Assembly: GCA_963667855.2 (NCBI GenBank)
Contig: CAXXKI010000013.1
Span: forward strand, 1-64,000
Source: G963667855 sp963667855
Lineage (GTDB): Bacteria; Planctomycetota; Phycisphaerae; UBA1845
Length of the DNA: 64,000 bases
Direction of reading: 5' to 3'
Below are positions 7,359 through 17,012 of this stretch, in pieces. Position 1 is the first letter of the stretch. Each line of letters begins with the position of its first letter. The notes beneath the pieces were generated by a model. It ran no database searches. It was not told the DNA's origin and saw nothing but the letters and a program-made list of their open reading frames with translations. The position numbers and the translations under genes are program-made.

Positions 7359-10280
7359 TTACGCCGTGCCCGTAAACTCAACCTTCAGCTTGTTCTGCAG
7401 CTCCGAAATCTGGGTCAGCGTTTTCTTCAGTGTCGCCAGTTCGATCTGGGCCAGGTCCTTGGGATTAATGTAATTATCCGGATTCTCATTGTTCCCGATC
7501 AACCGCGTCTGATGCTTCAACCGCAAGGTCATCAGGTAATCGTAGGCCTGAACGATATCCTCGTATTCCGAATCGTTTATAATATCGCATTCAGCTATCC
7601 GGGCCAGCCGATCGTGCGTATTGGCTTGGGAAAATCCACGTTGCAGCGAGTATATCCGGGCGAAATCGATAATCGGCATCATTACCTTTTTGATGTCGAA
7701 TGTTTCCGGTTGCTCCTCGCTTTCCCCTACGACGATTTTCCCAAAGAACCCGATTGGCGGTTTATACTGCAATGAGTTCATCGCCAGGTGCTGGAAGAAC
7801 GCTGCTTTACCTCTGGCCGTTTCGGCCACATGTTCATGAAGCGCTTCCGCGAACGAAACTGAACCATACACGCAGCGGAAATCAAAGAAGATACTGACTG
7901 CGATTAGATCGTTGGGATCACCGGTACGAATCCAGTCGGTAAAGTAATTCTTCCACTCGCTCAGCGGCCTGCACCATCGCGGGTTGCTGCCCATCACTTC
8001 ACCGGCACACGGAGAATACCCGGTAGCGGCCAGTGACTCGCAAATCCGCTCGCCCAGCCGAACGAAATATTCTTCAACCTCTTTTTCCCTATCCGCCGGA
8101 ACGTCGTCATAAACAATCGCGTTATCCTGATCGGTCTTCAGCGTCTGCTCTTCTCTGCCAACGCTGCCCAAGGCCAGAAGCGCGAAATCTACCGGTGGGG
8201 GACCAAGCTCTTCGATAGCCAGCCTCGCCACCTGGTTCGTAATCGCATCGGAAACCGAAGCGATTATCCGTACGATATTCCGCGAGTTGGCACCGCTGTC
8301 CATCAGCGCCTTGGCCAGTCGCGGCAACCGCTTCTGCCCGTGGGCAAGATCATCAACAGAATCGGCCTGGTGCAATTCCCGCAGTAGGAACGAAGAGGAA
8401 TATCGATGAACCTGCAGCAGATCCCGGGAGCTAAGCATTCCCACAACCGCCTCGTTACTATTCCGCACCACCAGGTGAGCCGTTCCCTTCTCCTGCATAA
8501 GGAGGGCCGCCTCAAACAATAACGCCCGGTCCGGAATATCGATCAGCGGAGAACTCATTATCTCAAACGCTGGACGATTCGCGTCACGACCAGCCGCCAC
8601 TACCCGCTCCCGAAGATCCCAATCGGTGATTATACCTATTGTTTCTCCGTCACCGCCGCGAACCAGCGCCGCTCCGATATGACTCTTGGCCATCAAAGAC
8701 GCCACCTTGGAGATCGGCATGTTCATATCACAAAACAGCGGCTCGTGAACCGAGTTCCTCACCGGTTGGTTCAGAAAAAGCATTGCGGTCTGCAATTCAA
8801 CGATCAGACCTTCCCGCTCCTCTTCCACCCGCTTGCGCTCCGTAATGTCTTCCATTACTCCGTCGCAAACCTGTTCCCCGGCCTTCTCGTCTTTAACCGT
8901 AATAGCCGATAGCGATAAAACCGGAACCGAGCCATCCTTCCGCTTCAAACGCAGGATTCGGTTTTTCACCTCCCCATCCTCCTGCAACTGGCGGAAAAAA
9001 CTCTCCCGGTCATCCGCGTCGTGGAACAGGTCGGCCAGGTTGGTATCCACCAGTTCCTGCTGACTCTGGAAACCAAGGATACGCATTGCTGCCGCATTCG
9101 CCTGCAGAAAACGACCCTTGCGCCCCAGGGTGGATCGGAAAACGCCTATATTGATCGAATCGGTAATCGCCCGGTACTGCGCCTCTGTTTCGCCCAGCTT
9201 TACCTCTACCTCTTTATGTTGGGAAATATCCCGAGCCGTAATAACGATACCCTGTTTCTCAGCAAAGGTGATCTCCGAGACGGCCAGCACCACGTCAATG
9301 GCCTGGCCACCTTTTTTCACCAGTTGCGTTTCGAACTGACCGTCGGCCGGCTTGCCGGCTATTATGTCTTTGAGAATCGTCGCATGCGGACTTTCTTCAT
9401 AATTCGCGGGGAAGATATCATTCAAAGGTAACGCGGCCAATTCCGCTTCACTGTAATCCAGCATGTCGGCCAGGGTTTTGTTGGAATATGCCTGCCGGCC
9501 TTCCAGGAGCATGAACACGCCTTCGGTGGCCGCTTCCACCAGCGCCTGGTACTTATCCTTGGATTCCCTAAGTTCGTCTTCCGCGTATCGCCGCTGCTGC
9601 TCGATCCGCAGACTCTGGTGCATGTTGAAAAATAGAAGTAGGGCGATGAAGATCGTAATAACCAGTGATATCCTGATCAGCCGCCCGGTAATTGCCGCGA
9701 TCTCTTCCTTGACATCTTCAATGTAAATGCCGGTTCCCACAATCCAACCCCACGGCTCGAAGCCGCGAACGTAGGACAGCTTGGGGACGATACGGGTCTT
9801 GTCATCCTTCCATTGCCACTTGTACTCGACGTACCCTTCGCCGTTTGCCTTCACCGCCTTAACGAATTCCACAAACAGCTTTGTCCCCCGTTCGTCCTGA
9901 AACTCGTTGAGATCAACGCCGTCCAGTTCGGTGCGGTAGGGGTGCATGATCATTCGCGGCGTCATGTCGGTTATCCAGAAGTAGTCCTTCCTCTCCTGGC
10001 CGTAACGCAGATCGCGGATCCTCGCCACTGCCCGCTCCTGCGCTTGCTCGGTTGTCAGCAGGCCTGCAACTTCCTCCTCGTGAAGTTCCGAGAGCACGCT
10101 CCAGGCCGACGCCGTCAATTCCCGGATCATCTCCCGCTTTCGGTTAAGACTGTTTTTCTCAAACGCCGGGACTATCACCGTGAATAATGATAAAACGAAC
10201 AGCCCGATCGCCAGCGCCGAGGGAAACACTATGCGAAGTAAAAAGCTGCGATAACCCTGACGTGATAAGTTGTGTTTCAT
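7359..10280 (-). CDS. Membrane sensor: sCache, two PAS, CBS pair, DUF294 nucleotidyltransferase-like
   Basis: 973 residues. Order: TM helix (about 12-38), periplasmic sCache_2-type domain (about 40-190; FWITDMTPRMIMHPY, GWIVGTGIYIEDV), second TM (about 200-220), PAS 1 (about 240-355), PAS 2 (about 365-480), two CBS repeats (about 512-625; GIITDWDLRERV, GMLSSRDLLQVH), then a DUF294 putative nucleotidyltransferase (GSVGREEQTLKTDQDNA, with the pol-beta-type G-S and D-x-D residues) and its C-terminal helical domain. No histidine kinase, GGDEF or chemotaxis output is present, so the DUF294 part is the likely output, by analogy to GlnD-type enzymes. The ATG at 10280 was chosen over a TTG at 10298. 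Ligand and target are unknown. Confidence 0.85.
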   Translation of the reverse strand: MKHNLSRQGYRSFLLRIVFPSALAIGLFVLSLFTVIVPAFEKNSLNRKREMIRELTASAWSVLSELHEEEVAGLLTTEQAQERAVARIRDLRYGQERKDYFWITDMTPRMIMHPYRTELDGVDLNEFQDERGTKLFVEFVKAVKANGEGYVEYKWQWKDDKTRIVPKLSYVRGFEPWGWIVGTGIYIEDVKEEIAAITGRLIRISLVITIFIALLLFFNMHQSLRIEQQRRYAEDELRESKDKYQALVEAATEGVFMLLEGRQAYSNKTLADMLDYSEAELAALPLNDIFPANYEESPHATILKDIIAGKPADGQFETQLVKKGGQAIDVVLAVSEITFAEKQGIVITARDISQHKEVEVKLGETEAQYRAITDSINIGVFRSTLGRKGRFLQANAAAMRILGFQSQQELVDTNLADLFHDADDRESFFRQLQEDGEVKNRILRLKRKDGSVPVLSLSAITVKDEKAGEQVCDGVMEDITERKRVEEEREGLIVELQTAMLFLNQPVRNSVHEPLFCDMNMPISKVASLMAKSHIGAALVRGGDGETIGIITDWDLRERVVAAGRDANRPAFEIMSSPLIDIPDRALLFEAALLMQEKGTAHLVVRNSNEAVVGMLSSRDLLQVHRYSSSFLLRELHQADSVDDLAHGQKRLPRLAKALMDSGANSRNIVRIIASVSDAITNQVARLAIEELGPPPVDFALLALGSVGREEQTLKTDQDNAIVYDDVPADREKEVEEYFVRLGERICESLAATGYSPCAGEVMGSNPRWCRPLSEWKNYFTDWIRTGDPNDLIAVSIFFDFRCVYGSVSFAEALHEHVAETARGKAAFFQHLAMNSLQYKPPIGFFGKIVVGESEEQPETFDIKKVMMPIIDFARIYSLQRGFSQANTHDRLARIAECDIINDSEYEDIVQAYDYLMTLRLKHQTRLIGNNENPDNYINPKDLAQIELATLKKTLTQISELQNKLKVEFTGTA

Positions 10281-10474
10281 CGCATACCCGTAAACCAAGG
10301 GGGGCGGGCATCTCGCCCGCCTTGCCGTTTAAAAACCTTCACCAGCGAGTTATCTTCACGCCGGGATATTCCACATGAACATACAAAGCCGCCAGACAAC
10401 GAAATAAAAGCATAAGCGAACTGGCACCCCGAGCCAAGAAAAGATTTGTTTCACTCACCTATAAATGCGGAAAC

Positions 10475-11887
10475 CTACGCCTGCGGCAGGAATACAACCC
10501 TCGCGCCGTCTTTCCCCACCACGATCATCCCCACCAGCTTGCCATCCTCGCGGGCCAGTACGCACGCTCCGTGCCAGGATTCGTCAATCGAAACCGCCGG
10601 ATCGATTCGCCAGCCGTTACCGGCCGCTTTCAAACGGTTAGCAGACAGCGGCAGGTGCGGGCCGTTCGGATCGCTGATCGCCAGGCAATCCTCCACGCCT
10701 TCCGGCATGCGCCGCAGAGCCCTGGGCCATTGCATCTTCGATACGGTCGCGTCGATACACGCCAGTTGCCCTCGGGAAGATTCGTCAATTGCTTTCAACG
10801 GAATCGATTGACCGGCGACTTCCAGTACCACCGAATCCTTATCTACATCGGTTGAATCCCGTGACGTAAGCAAGTCCGCGGGACCGAGTAAGCCATCCTC
10901 CGTTTGTAACACCCAGCCTCGGCGGGTCCGTTCCGATTTGATCCACCGGCCCTGTTCCCACCCCACAACCGCGCGCATCGGCTTGGGAAACAACGATCCC
11001 GGCGGAAGCTGGCTGCTGCCGATGGCAATCAACGGCTTCCATTCCAGCCAGGAATCCTCCGCCTCGGTCGCCAGTTTGAACCGATGACCATTGCGTACAA
11101 TTTCGCCGCCGCTCTCAGGGGTGGCCAGTGCTATCCCGCCGTTTATCAATGTCTCCAGAGAATCGAATCCCAGGGACAAACCGGTTATCCCAATTTCTGT
11201 TTTTATACCGCCCGCGTTCCAGAACCTGGTGTTATTTCGAATAAGTTGGGTATAAGCCATTTGAATATGTACCCTGGCTTCAACTGCGCTGCCATCACCA
11301 GCCAGCCCCACCGACAAAACCGTTCCTATGGGTACCTGCCGGTATAGAACCGGCGCCCCCGGACAAAGCCCGTTGCGCTGCTGAGCTTCCAGTACGATCT
11401 CCAAATCACCGAGTTCTATCGATTCCACGAACGGGGCGCTGTTTAACCCAACGAATTCCTTCTGGCGTTCACCGCTACCGGGCAATGCTGCCAGGAAACG
11501 TGGACCGATCAAAGTTTCCAATCCCGACGCGCCGCTTATCCCAACTTGCGGGCGAACAACCCAGAACCTTGCTCCTGCACGAGCCAGTTCCGCTCCCCGG
11601 GCGTGAAGGGCCGCTTTAACGCTCACTCCCTGCAGGTTATCTGCCAGTTCCACCGAATTGATAGTCCCCACGACTATTCCCCGGTAACGGACATCGTCAC
11701 CCGTGGATAGTCCGAATCCTCTGTCGAGATGTACGGTTATTGAATAACCCCGCTCCTTCCAGGCTTTTACGCCAATCGCCATAACCAGGATGACGGCCAC
11801 TATCGGCAGTATCCAGAACCAGGATACTCTCCGTTCGGCTTTTAACTCTGCTGTCGGTAAATTCTGATTCGATTCAGTTTTTCCCAT
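10475..11887 (-). CDS. pqiB: MCE-domain protein, PqiB-like
   Basis: 470 residues: one N-terminal TM helix (about 22-42, WFWILPIVAVILVMAIGV), then two MCE domains (about 46-140, GDDVRYRGIVVGTI; about 160-250, LYRQVPIGTVLSVGL). E. coli PqiB has three MCE domains and 546 residues, so this is a shorter form. PqiB proteins form periplasmic tunnels thought to move lipids between inner and outer membranes. The C-terminal ~200 residues are not MCE-like and resemble a degenerate trypsin-type barrel (EDGKLVGMIVVGKDG near the end) without a visible catalytic Ser. The ATG at 11887 overlaps the pqiA end by 14 bp. Confidence 0.83.
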   Translation of the reverse strand: MGKTESNQNLPTAELKAERRVSWFWILPIVAVILVMAIGVKAWKERGYSITVHLDRGFGLSTGDDVRYRGIVVGTINSVELADNLQGVSVKAALHARGAELARAGARFWVVRPQVGISGASGLETLIGPRFLAALPGSGERQKEFVGLNSAPFVESIELGDLEIVLEAQQRNGLCPGAPVLYRQVPIGTVLSVGLAGDGSAVEARVHIQMAYTQLIRNNTRFWNAGGIKTEIGITGLSLGFDSLETLINGGIALATPESGGEIVRNGHRFKLATEAEDSWLEWKPLIAIGSSQLPPGSLFPKPMRAVVGWEQGRWIKSERTRRGWVLQTEDGLLGPADLLTSRDSTDVDKDSVVLEVAGQSIPLKAIDESSRGQLACIDATVSKMQWPRALRRMPEGVEDCLAISDPNGPHLPLSANRLKAAGNGWRIDPAVSIDESWHGACVLAREDGKLVGMIVVGKDGARVVFLPQA

Positions 11888-12542
11888 TATCAACTCTCGC
11901 AGTCTTTCCGCGTTCCGCAGTTACAGAAGTTGCCCATAGCGAGTGCGGGTCGAAAAAGGCACTACCTGCCAGGCTCAGAACAACCACTGCCGCGAATGCC
12001 AGCGCCGCGGGACCGGCCGATACTTCCACCAGGTCGCCCACCTTCAAGGCCGCCACTAAAATAGCCACCAGCAGTACATCCAGCATTCCCCAACGACCGG
12101 TCCACTCCACCAGGTGATAGGTGAAGGCCCGTTGACGATGTTTCATCTGCAATCCACCGGCCGACAGGATCAGCAGGGCAACCAGCTTTCCGAGCGGAAA
12201 TATTACCGAACACAACAGCACAATCACTCCGACCAGCACGTGCCCCGACGCGAGCAAGGAGGCGGTACCTTCAAGTATGCTGGCCTCATGCAGGTACCCG
12301 AAACGCTCGATTCTCAGCATGGGCAGGCCGACAGCCAGGGGATAGAGAATAAGAGCGGCCGTCGCAATCGCCGCTGTTCTGCTGTTACTCCGCAGAATAT
12401 TCGCCCGCCGCGACAGTGTTGTGTTGCACCGCGTGCAACACGCCTTCATTCCTGCAGGGATTTCCGGCATGACATGCGCCAGCCCGCAACACGAACAGGA
12501 CCGAAGTTGACCGCTGACCTTGTTGAATTTTGAATTCCCCAT
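11874..12542 (-). CDS. pqiA: PqiA-like integral membrane protein (single-domain)
   Basis: 222 residues. An N-terminal zinc ribbon (SCSCCGLAHVMP...CCTRCNTTL) precedes four hydrophobic helices, including AAIATAALILYPLAVGLPM and ILVGVIVLLCSVIFPLGKL-like stretches. This matches one half of E. coli PqiA, which has two such modules. It would anchor the MCE tunnel formed by PqiB in the inner membrane. The start at 12542 lies 3 bp after the gnd stop, so the gene is cotranscribed with the pentose-phosphate genes. Confidence 0.85.
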   Translation of the reverse strand: MGNSKFNKVSGQLRSCSCCGLAHVMPEIPAGMKACCTRCNTTLSRRANILRSNSRTAAIATAALILYPLAVGLPMLRIERFGYLHEASILEGTASLLASGHVLVGVIVLLCSVIFPLGKLVALLILSAGGLQMKHRQRAFTYHLVEWTGRWGMLDVLLVAILVAALKVGDLVEVSAGPAALAFAAVVVLSLAGSAFFDPHSLWATSVTAERGKTARVDNGKN

Positions 12543-12545
12543 AGC

Positions 12546-13997
12546 CTACACATTATACGCCGAAGAGGCCGTATCTCCACCGTGTCCCGTCCAGTTGGTA
12601 TGGAAAAACTCCCCTCGCGGTTTATCTATCCGTTCGTAGGAATGGGCGCCGAAATAATCCCTTTGTGCCTGGATCAGATTTGCCGGCACGTGTGCTGTTC
12701 GATAACTGTCGAAGTAAGCCAGTGCCGAACTGATTGCCGGCATGGGAATACCAAACACCGCCGCTTGGGATACTACCCGCCGCCAGCCTTTCTGGGCGTT
12801 ATTCAAGGCATCACTGAAAAACGGATCGAGCATCAGGTTTACCAGTTTCCCGTCGCGATCAAACGCAGCCTTGATTTTATCCAAAAACGCTGATCGGATT
12901 ATGCACCCGCCGCGCCACATCAGCGCGACACCGCCGTAATTGAGATCCCAATTGTTTTCATCTGCCACCGCTCGCATTAACTGATACCCCTGGGCATAGC
13001 TGACTATCTTGGCCGCGTACAACGCCTGTTCCAGATCGTCTACAAAAGTGTCGGGGTCCTCGATGCGCCAGGTAGTCGGGCCAGTCAAACTCTTGGATGC
13101 CAGGTGTCGTTCTTCATGCAGCGAGGAAATGCAGCGGGCGAACACCGCTTCGGCGATCAGGGTTAACGGCTGCCCGGCATCCAGGGCGGACCACACCGTC
13201 CACTTGCCCGTGCCTTTCTGGCCCGCCGCGTCCAGGATCATCTCCACTTCCGGTTTTCCCTGCTCGTTGCGATAGCCAAGTATGTGGGCCGTTATCTCGA
13301 TCAGGTATGAATCGAGTACCCCCTTGTTCCAGCGGGTAAAGATCTCCTGCATCTCGTCTATTGAAATAGCCAATCCGCATTTCATCAGGTGATACGCTTC
13401 AGCTATAAGCTGCATGTCGCCGTATTCGATCCCGTTGTGCACCATTTTCACGAAGTGCCCGGCACCCTCCGGACCCACCCAGTCGCAACACGGTTCGCCA
13501 CTTTCCGTTTTGGCGCATATACTCTGAAAAATCGGCTTGACGTATTCCCAAGCTGCGGGATCGCCGCCGGGCATTATCGACGGTCCATGCAAGGCTCCTT
13601 CCTCTCCGCCGGAAACGCCGGTACCAATGAAGTGAATTCCCTTTTCCTTCAATCCGTTCATTCGACGAGTCGAGTCGGGATAATGCGAGTTGCCACCGTC
13701 GATGATGATATCTCCCGGTTCCAGATGCGTAACTAACTGTTCGATAAACGCGTCAACCACCGGACCCGCTTTCACCATGAGCATTACCTTGCGCGGTTTC
13801 TTCAAAACGCTGCAGAGGTCCTCGATAGAGTGCGTACCCAGGATATTTTTACCGCTGGCTCTTCCGGCTAGAAAAGCGTCAACCTTGGAGACAGTTCGAT
13901 TGAAGGCGGCCACGGTGAACCCCTTACTCTCCATGTTCAGAATGAGGTTTTCACCCATTACCGCCAGGCCTATTACGCCAATATCTGCTGTTGCCAT
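12546..13997 (-). CDS. gnd: 6-phosphogluconate dehydrogenase, decarboxylating
   Basis: 483 residues, full length. Oxidises 6-phosphogluconate to ribulose-5-phosphate and CO2, reducing NADP+ in the cytoplasm. Diagnostic motifs: Rossmann GLAVMGENLILNM at the N-terminus, GTGVSGGEEGALHGPSIMPGG-type substrate loop split as GVSGGEEGALHGPS, and the catalytic KMVHNGIEYGDMQL. The C-terminal swapped tail ends HTNWTGHGGDTASSAYNV. A GGGAG ribosome site overlaps the end of pgl. It is the third gene of zwf-pgl-gnd. Confidence 0.97.
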   Translation of the reverse strand: MATADIGVIGLAVMGENLILNMESKGFTVAAFNRTVSKVDAFLAGRASGKNILGTHSIEDLCSVLKKPRKVMLMVKAGPVVDAFIEQLVTHLEPGDIIIDGGNSHYPDSTRRMNGLKEKGIHFIGTGVSGGEEGALHGPSIMPGGDPAAWEYVKPIFQSICAKTESGEPCCDWVGPEGAGHFVKMVHNGIEYGDMQLIAEAYHLMKCGLAISIDEMQEIFTRWNKGVLDSYLIEITAHILGYRNEQGKPEVEMILDAAGQKGTGKWTVWSALDAGQPLTLIAEAVFARCISSLHEERHLASKSLTGPTTWRIEDPDTFVDDLEQALYAAKIVSYAQGYQLMRAVADENNWDLNYGGVALMWRGGCIIRSAFLDKIKAAFDRDGKLVNLMLDPFFSDALNNAQKGWRRVVSQAAVFGIPMPAISSALAYFDSYRTAHVPANLIQAQRDYFGAHSYERIDKPRGEFFHTNWTGHGGDTASSAYNV

Positions 13998-14001
13998 TTT
14001 A

Positions 14002-14805
14002 TCAATTCTCCCGTTCCAGGGCGGTTTTGCCGCCGGGATCTTCCGCAGTAATCACATCCAACCCAATACCCGATTCAAACAGTCGGCCGGCTGCAGCCTT
14101 GTCGATCAGCCAGGTAACCTGGCCGTCTGCCGGTTTCAGCCCCTGTACCGGGTACCGTTCCACGTCTTCCGCTGAAGAAAAAACCGTCTTGAGTATTTCG
14201 GTTTTCCCCTCGCCGGTTGCCAGAACCACAATATGCCGGGCACTGTTTAAGATCGGAAACGTTAGGGAAATCCTCTCGCTGTGAACGCTTTCTACATACT
14301 CGGCCGCACATGGATTATCATCAATGTGCAGCAGTTTGGTATAGGGAAAAAGTGATGCGGTGTGCCCATCATTACCTATTCCCAGTAGCACCAGGTCGAA
14401 ACGGGCTTCCTTTTCCCCAAGCTCCCGCCGCAAAACCGCCTCGTAGTCTTGAGCCGCTTTTTCTGCTCCCAATTCCGCCGGTATGCGGTGAATTCTGCCT
14501 GTGGCAAAGGGGAGTCGATCCAGGAAAGCCTCCCTGGCCATGCGGTAATTACTGTCCGCGTGATCCGGTGGAACATTCCGTTCGTCACCGAAAAACACGT
14601 TAACCAGCTCCCAGAATAGTGAATTGCCGTATTCCTCGGCCAGCAGAGTATACGCCGCTTTCGGAGTGGAGCCCCCGGCCAGGCAGACGTTGAAACACCG
14701 GCGATTTACGACAGCGCCCCGGCCGATATCGCAGAAGAGCTCCGCCGCCTTCCGGGCAACATCGGCCGGCTCAGGAAATACCAGGATGTGACGCCCGTTA
14801 GTCAT
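14002..14805 (-). CDS. pgl: 6-phosphogluconolactonase
   Basis: 267 residues of the DevB/NagB-like fold. Hydrolyses 6-phosphogluconolactone between Zwf and Gnd. Motifs: FNVCLAGGSTPKAAYTLL, VNVFFGDERNVPPDHADSN and LLGIGNDGHTASLFP, the last carrying the catalytic His. The ATG at 14805 has CGGAG 8 bp upstream and overlaps the zwf stop (14798), indicating translational coupling. Confidence 0.96.
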   Translation of the reverse strand: MTNGRHILVFPEPADVARKAAELFCDIGRGAVVNRRCFNVCLAGGSTPKAAYTLLAEEYGNSLFWELVNVFFGDERNVPPDHADSNYRMAREAFLDRLPFATGRIHRIPAELGAEKAAQDYEAVLRRELGEKEARFDLVLLGIGNDGHTASLFPYTKLLHIDDNPCAAEYVESVHSERISLTFPILNSARHIVVLATGEGKTEILKTVFSSAEDVERYPVQGLKPADGQVTWLIDKAAAGRLFESGIGLDVITAEDPGGKTALEREN

Positions 14806-16267
14806 GATCGAACGAAGCTCCGTTTACCCAGTTACGACCGGCGCACTTGATCAGGGTGTCCGCCTCTGCCGGTCCCCAGGTGCCCTTGGCGTATGCGTAA
14901 GGTTTTTCCCCGCGATTCGCCCAGCCCGCGATTACCGGATCGATCAGTTTCCAGGCCAGTTCTATCTCATCCTCGCGGATGAACAGGGAGCTGTCGCCGT
15001 TTAACGCGTCGAGCAGCAGTCTTTCGTAGGCGTCTGGAATAGCGTTTATCGGGTACGAATCGCGATAATGGAAATACAGCTTGGATTGCCTCATGGCCAT
15101 TCCGCTGTCCGGTACCTTGGTGTGGAATGTGATATGTATTCCCTCGTCCGGCTGGATCGTTATCAGCAACTGGTTACAACTTGAGGATGGGTCATCCGGA
15201 GAATCGAAAATCATGTGTGGAGGGCAGCGGAACTGAATTATCGCCTCGGTTGTTTTTCCCGGCATTCCCTTGCCGCTGCGCAGAAAGAAAGGGACTCCCT
15301 GCCACCGCCAGTTGTCAATATCGAAACGCACCGCGGCAAACGTAGGAGTGATCGAATCGGCCGATACTCCCTGCTCTGAATGATAATCCTGGTATTGCCC
15401 AAGGACCGAATACATCGCGATTTGTTCCGGCTTCGGCGGACGTATCGCGTGCAGTACCTTCACCTTCTCGTTATGCAGGGCGGTTGCCGAATAGCGGCTG
15501 GGCGGTTCCATGGCTATCAACGACAGGATCTGGAACATGTGGTTCTGGAACATATCCCGCAATATACCCGCCCGGTCGTAATAACCGCCTCGCGAACCAA
15601 CCAGCGTGGTTTCCGCCATGGTTATCTGCACATGATCGATGTAGTTACGGTTCCAGATCGGCTCGAATATGCTGTTGGCAAAACGCAATACCAGCAGGTT
15701 CTGCACCGTCTCCTTGCCCAGGTAATGGTCGATACGGAACACCTGCGATTCAGAAAAAGCGGAATGTATCCTGGCATTCAGCCGTTGTGCCGTCTCCAGA
15801 TTGTGGCCGAATGGTTTTTCAAAGACTATCCTGCGCCACGATTTACTCTCGTCGGCCATTCCCGCTGCGCCTAACTGCTCGATCAAAGGTTCGTATAACT
15901 GGGGAGCCAGTGCAAGGTAGTACAATCGCCCGTTGGCGGTTGACCCTTCCAACTCCTGCAATCGATCCTCCAGTTTCTGATAATCGCCGGCCGCGGAAAC
16001 ATCACCGCTGCAATAATGAATCCGCGAGGCAAACTCCTTCCAGCAATCGAGGCTGCAGGTCTTACCCAGCGTCTCTGCCGCCGCGTTGTATAACTTGTCC
16101 CGATATTCCTGGTCGGTCATCTCCGTTCGGGACACGCCGACAATACGGGTTTGCTCGTGTAAACGGCCTTTACAATAATTATCGAACAAAGCAGGCACGA
16201 GCTTACGGGAAGTCAGGTCGCCCGAAGCGCCGAATACTACAATCGTAGCGGGTGTTTTCTGCACCAT
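14798..16267 (-). CDS. zwf: Glucose-6-phosphate 1-dehydrogenase
   Basis: 489 residues, typical length. Oxidises glucose-6-phosphate to the lactone with NADP+. The N-terminal dinucleotide-binding FGASGDLTSRKLVPALF and the active-site RIDHYLGKETVQNLL are both intact, as is the VPFFLRSGKGMP substrate region. AGAGGT lies 6 bp before the ATG. It is the first gene of the operon zwf-pgl-gnd-pqiA-pqiB; the promoter should lie in the gap upstream of 16267. Confidence 0.97.
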   Translation of the reverse strand: MVQKTPATIVVFGASGDLTSRKLVPALFDNYCKGRLHEQTRIVGVSRTEMTDQEYRDKLYNAAAETLGKTCSLDCWKEFASRIHYCSGDVSAAGDYQKLEDRLQELEGSTANGRLYYLALAPQLYEPLIEQLGAAGMADESKSWRRIVFEKPFGHNLETAQRLNARIHSAFSESQVFRIDHYLGKETVQNLLVLRFANSIFEPIWNRNYIDHVQITMAETTLVGSRGGYYDRAGILRDMFQNHMFQILSLIAMEPPSRYSATALHNEKVKVLHAIRPPKPEQIAMYSVLGQYQDYHSEQGVSADSITPTFAAVRFDIDNWRWQGVPFFLRSGKGMPGKTTEAIIQFRCPPHMIFDSPDDPSSSCNQLLITIQPDEGIHITFHTKVPDSGMAMRQSKLYFHYRDSYPINAIPDAYERLLLDALNGDSSLFIREDEIELAWKLIDPVIAGWANRGEKPYAYAKGTWGPAEADTLIKCAGRNWVNGASFDHD

Positions 16268-16583
16268 GATTTAACCTCTATATCAACAGCTTACCTCAAC
16301 AGTGGGGACTTGATCTTCCTTACTGCCGAACTCCACGTCAAGTGGATTGTTTCAACAAGCGGCTTCCTGATAGATGTATTTACGGCCTGCACGTTTTCTG
16401 CCTGATCAAAACATCCTTTAGAGATCGGGATCAGCCTTCCGTTACTTCCGGAATATGTCTTGCCGTGACGTTTAATTCGAAAAACCTGCAAGGTAATACA
16501 CTGGAAGGGTGGTTTCCGAAAGGGGCGGATAGATGTGAGCAGCAAGCCGGTTCGGGAGACAAACGGGAAACGGTTCCATTGGT
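16268..16583. other. Intergenic region upstream of zwf
   Basis: 316 bp between the hemerythrin stop and the zwf start. Overlapping short frames here lack ribosome sites and show no family features. No clear promoter or terminator was picked out, although the zwf operon promoter must lie here or further upstream. Confidence 0.45.
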
Positions 16584-17012
16584 TTAAGCAGAGGTTTGTT
16601 TCGTCTGTACCGTATCCTTATCCTTGACGCAGAAACGTAGTTGGATGTCCACACTGCAAAGATGTTTCACTAACCAATCCCGTAATGTCGTCAGGAGCTT
16701 GAAAGTCAATTCGTCGCTATATCCTTCAGCGTAGAACCTTGCGGCCTGTTCTTGAAAATCGTAGAGAAAGTCAGCATGTGCCTTCTTGTTTTCCGCTTCT
16801 GCCGGACATTGCAGTTCGTGCATGCAGGCTTCCTCGTCTCTGAAATGTGCTATGACGTACTTTTCAAGAAAACTGATCGTCTGCGAGAATTGCGGTTCAG
16901 CATTGCCGTTTTGCAGGGCTTCGTTCAGTTTGTTAATGGCATCGAACAATGTTTTATGCTGGTTGTCGATTTTCTCGATACCGATAGCGTATGATTCATC
17001 CCACTTGAGCAC
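16584..17012 (-). CDS. Bacteriohemerythrin
   Basis: 142 residues of the O2-binding four-helix diiron hemerythrin family. Ligands are visible in order: IDNQHKTLFDAIN (His, with Glu/Asp nearby), HFRDEEACM (His and Glu), KKAHADFLYDF (His) and LVKHLCSVDIQL (His and Asp). These proteins bind O2 (or sense or buffer it) in the cytoplasm of microaerophiles and anaerobes. The GTG at 17012 is preferred as the start: GGAGA lies 8 bp upstream and the family usually begins a few residues before W-D-E-S; a TTG at 17027 is the upstream alternative. Monocistronic. Confidence 0.92.
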   Translation of the reverse strand: MLKWDESYAIGIEKIDNQHKTLFDAINKLNEALQNGNAEPQFSQTISFLEKYVIAHFRDEEACMHELQCPAEAENKKAHADFLYDFQEQAARFYAEGYSDELTFKLLTTLRDWLVKHLCSVDIQLRFCVKDKDTVQTKQTSA

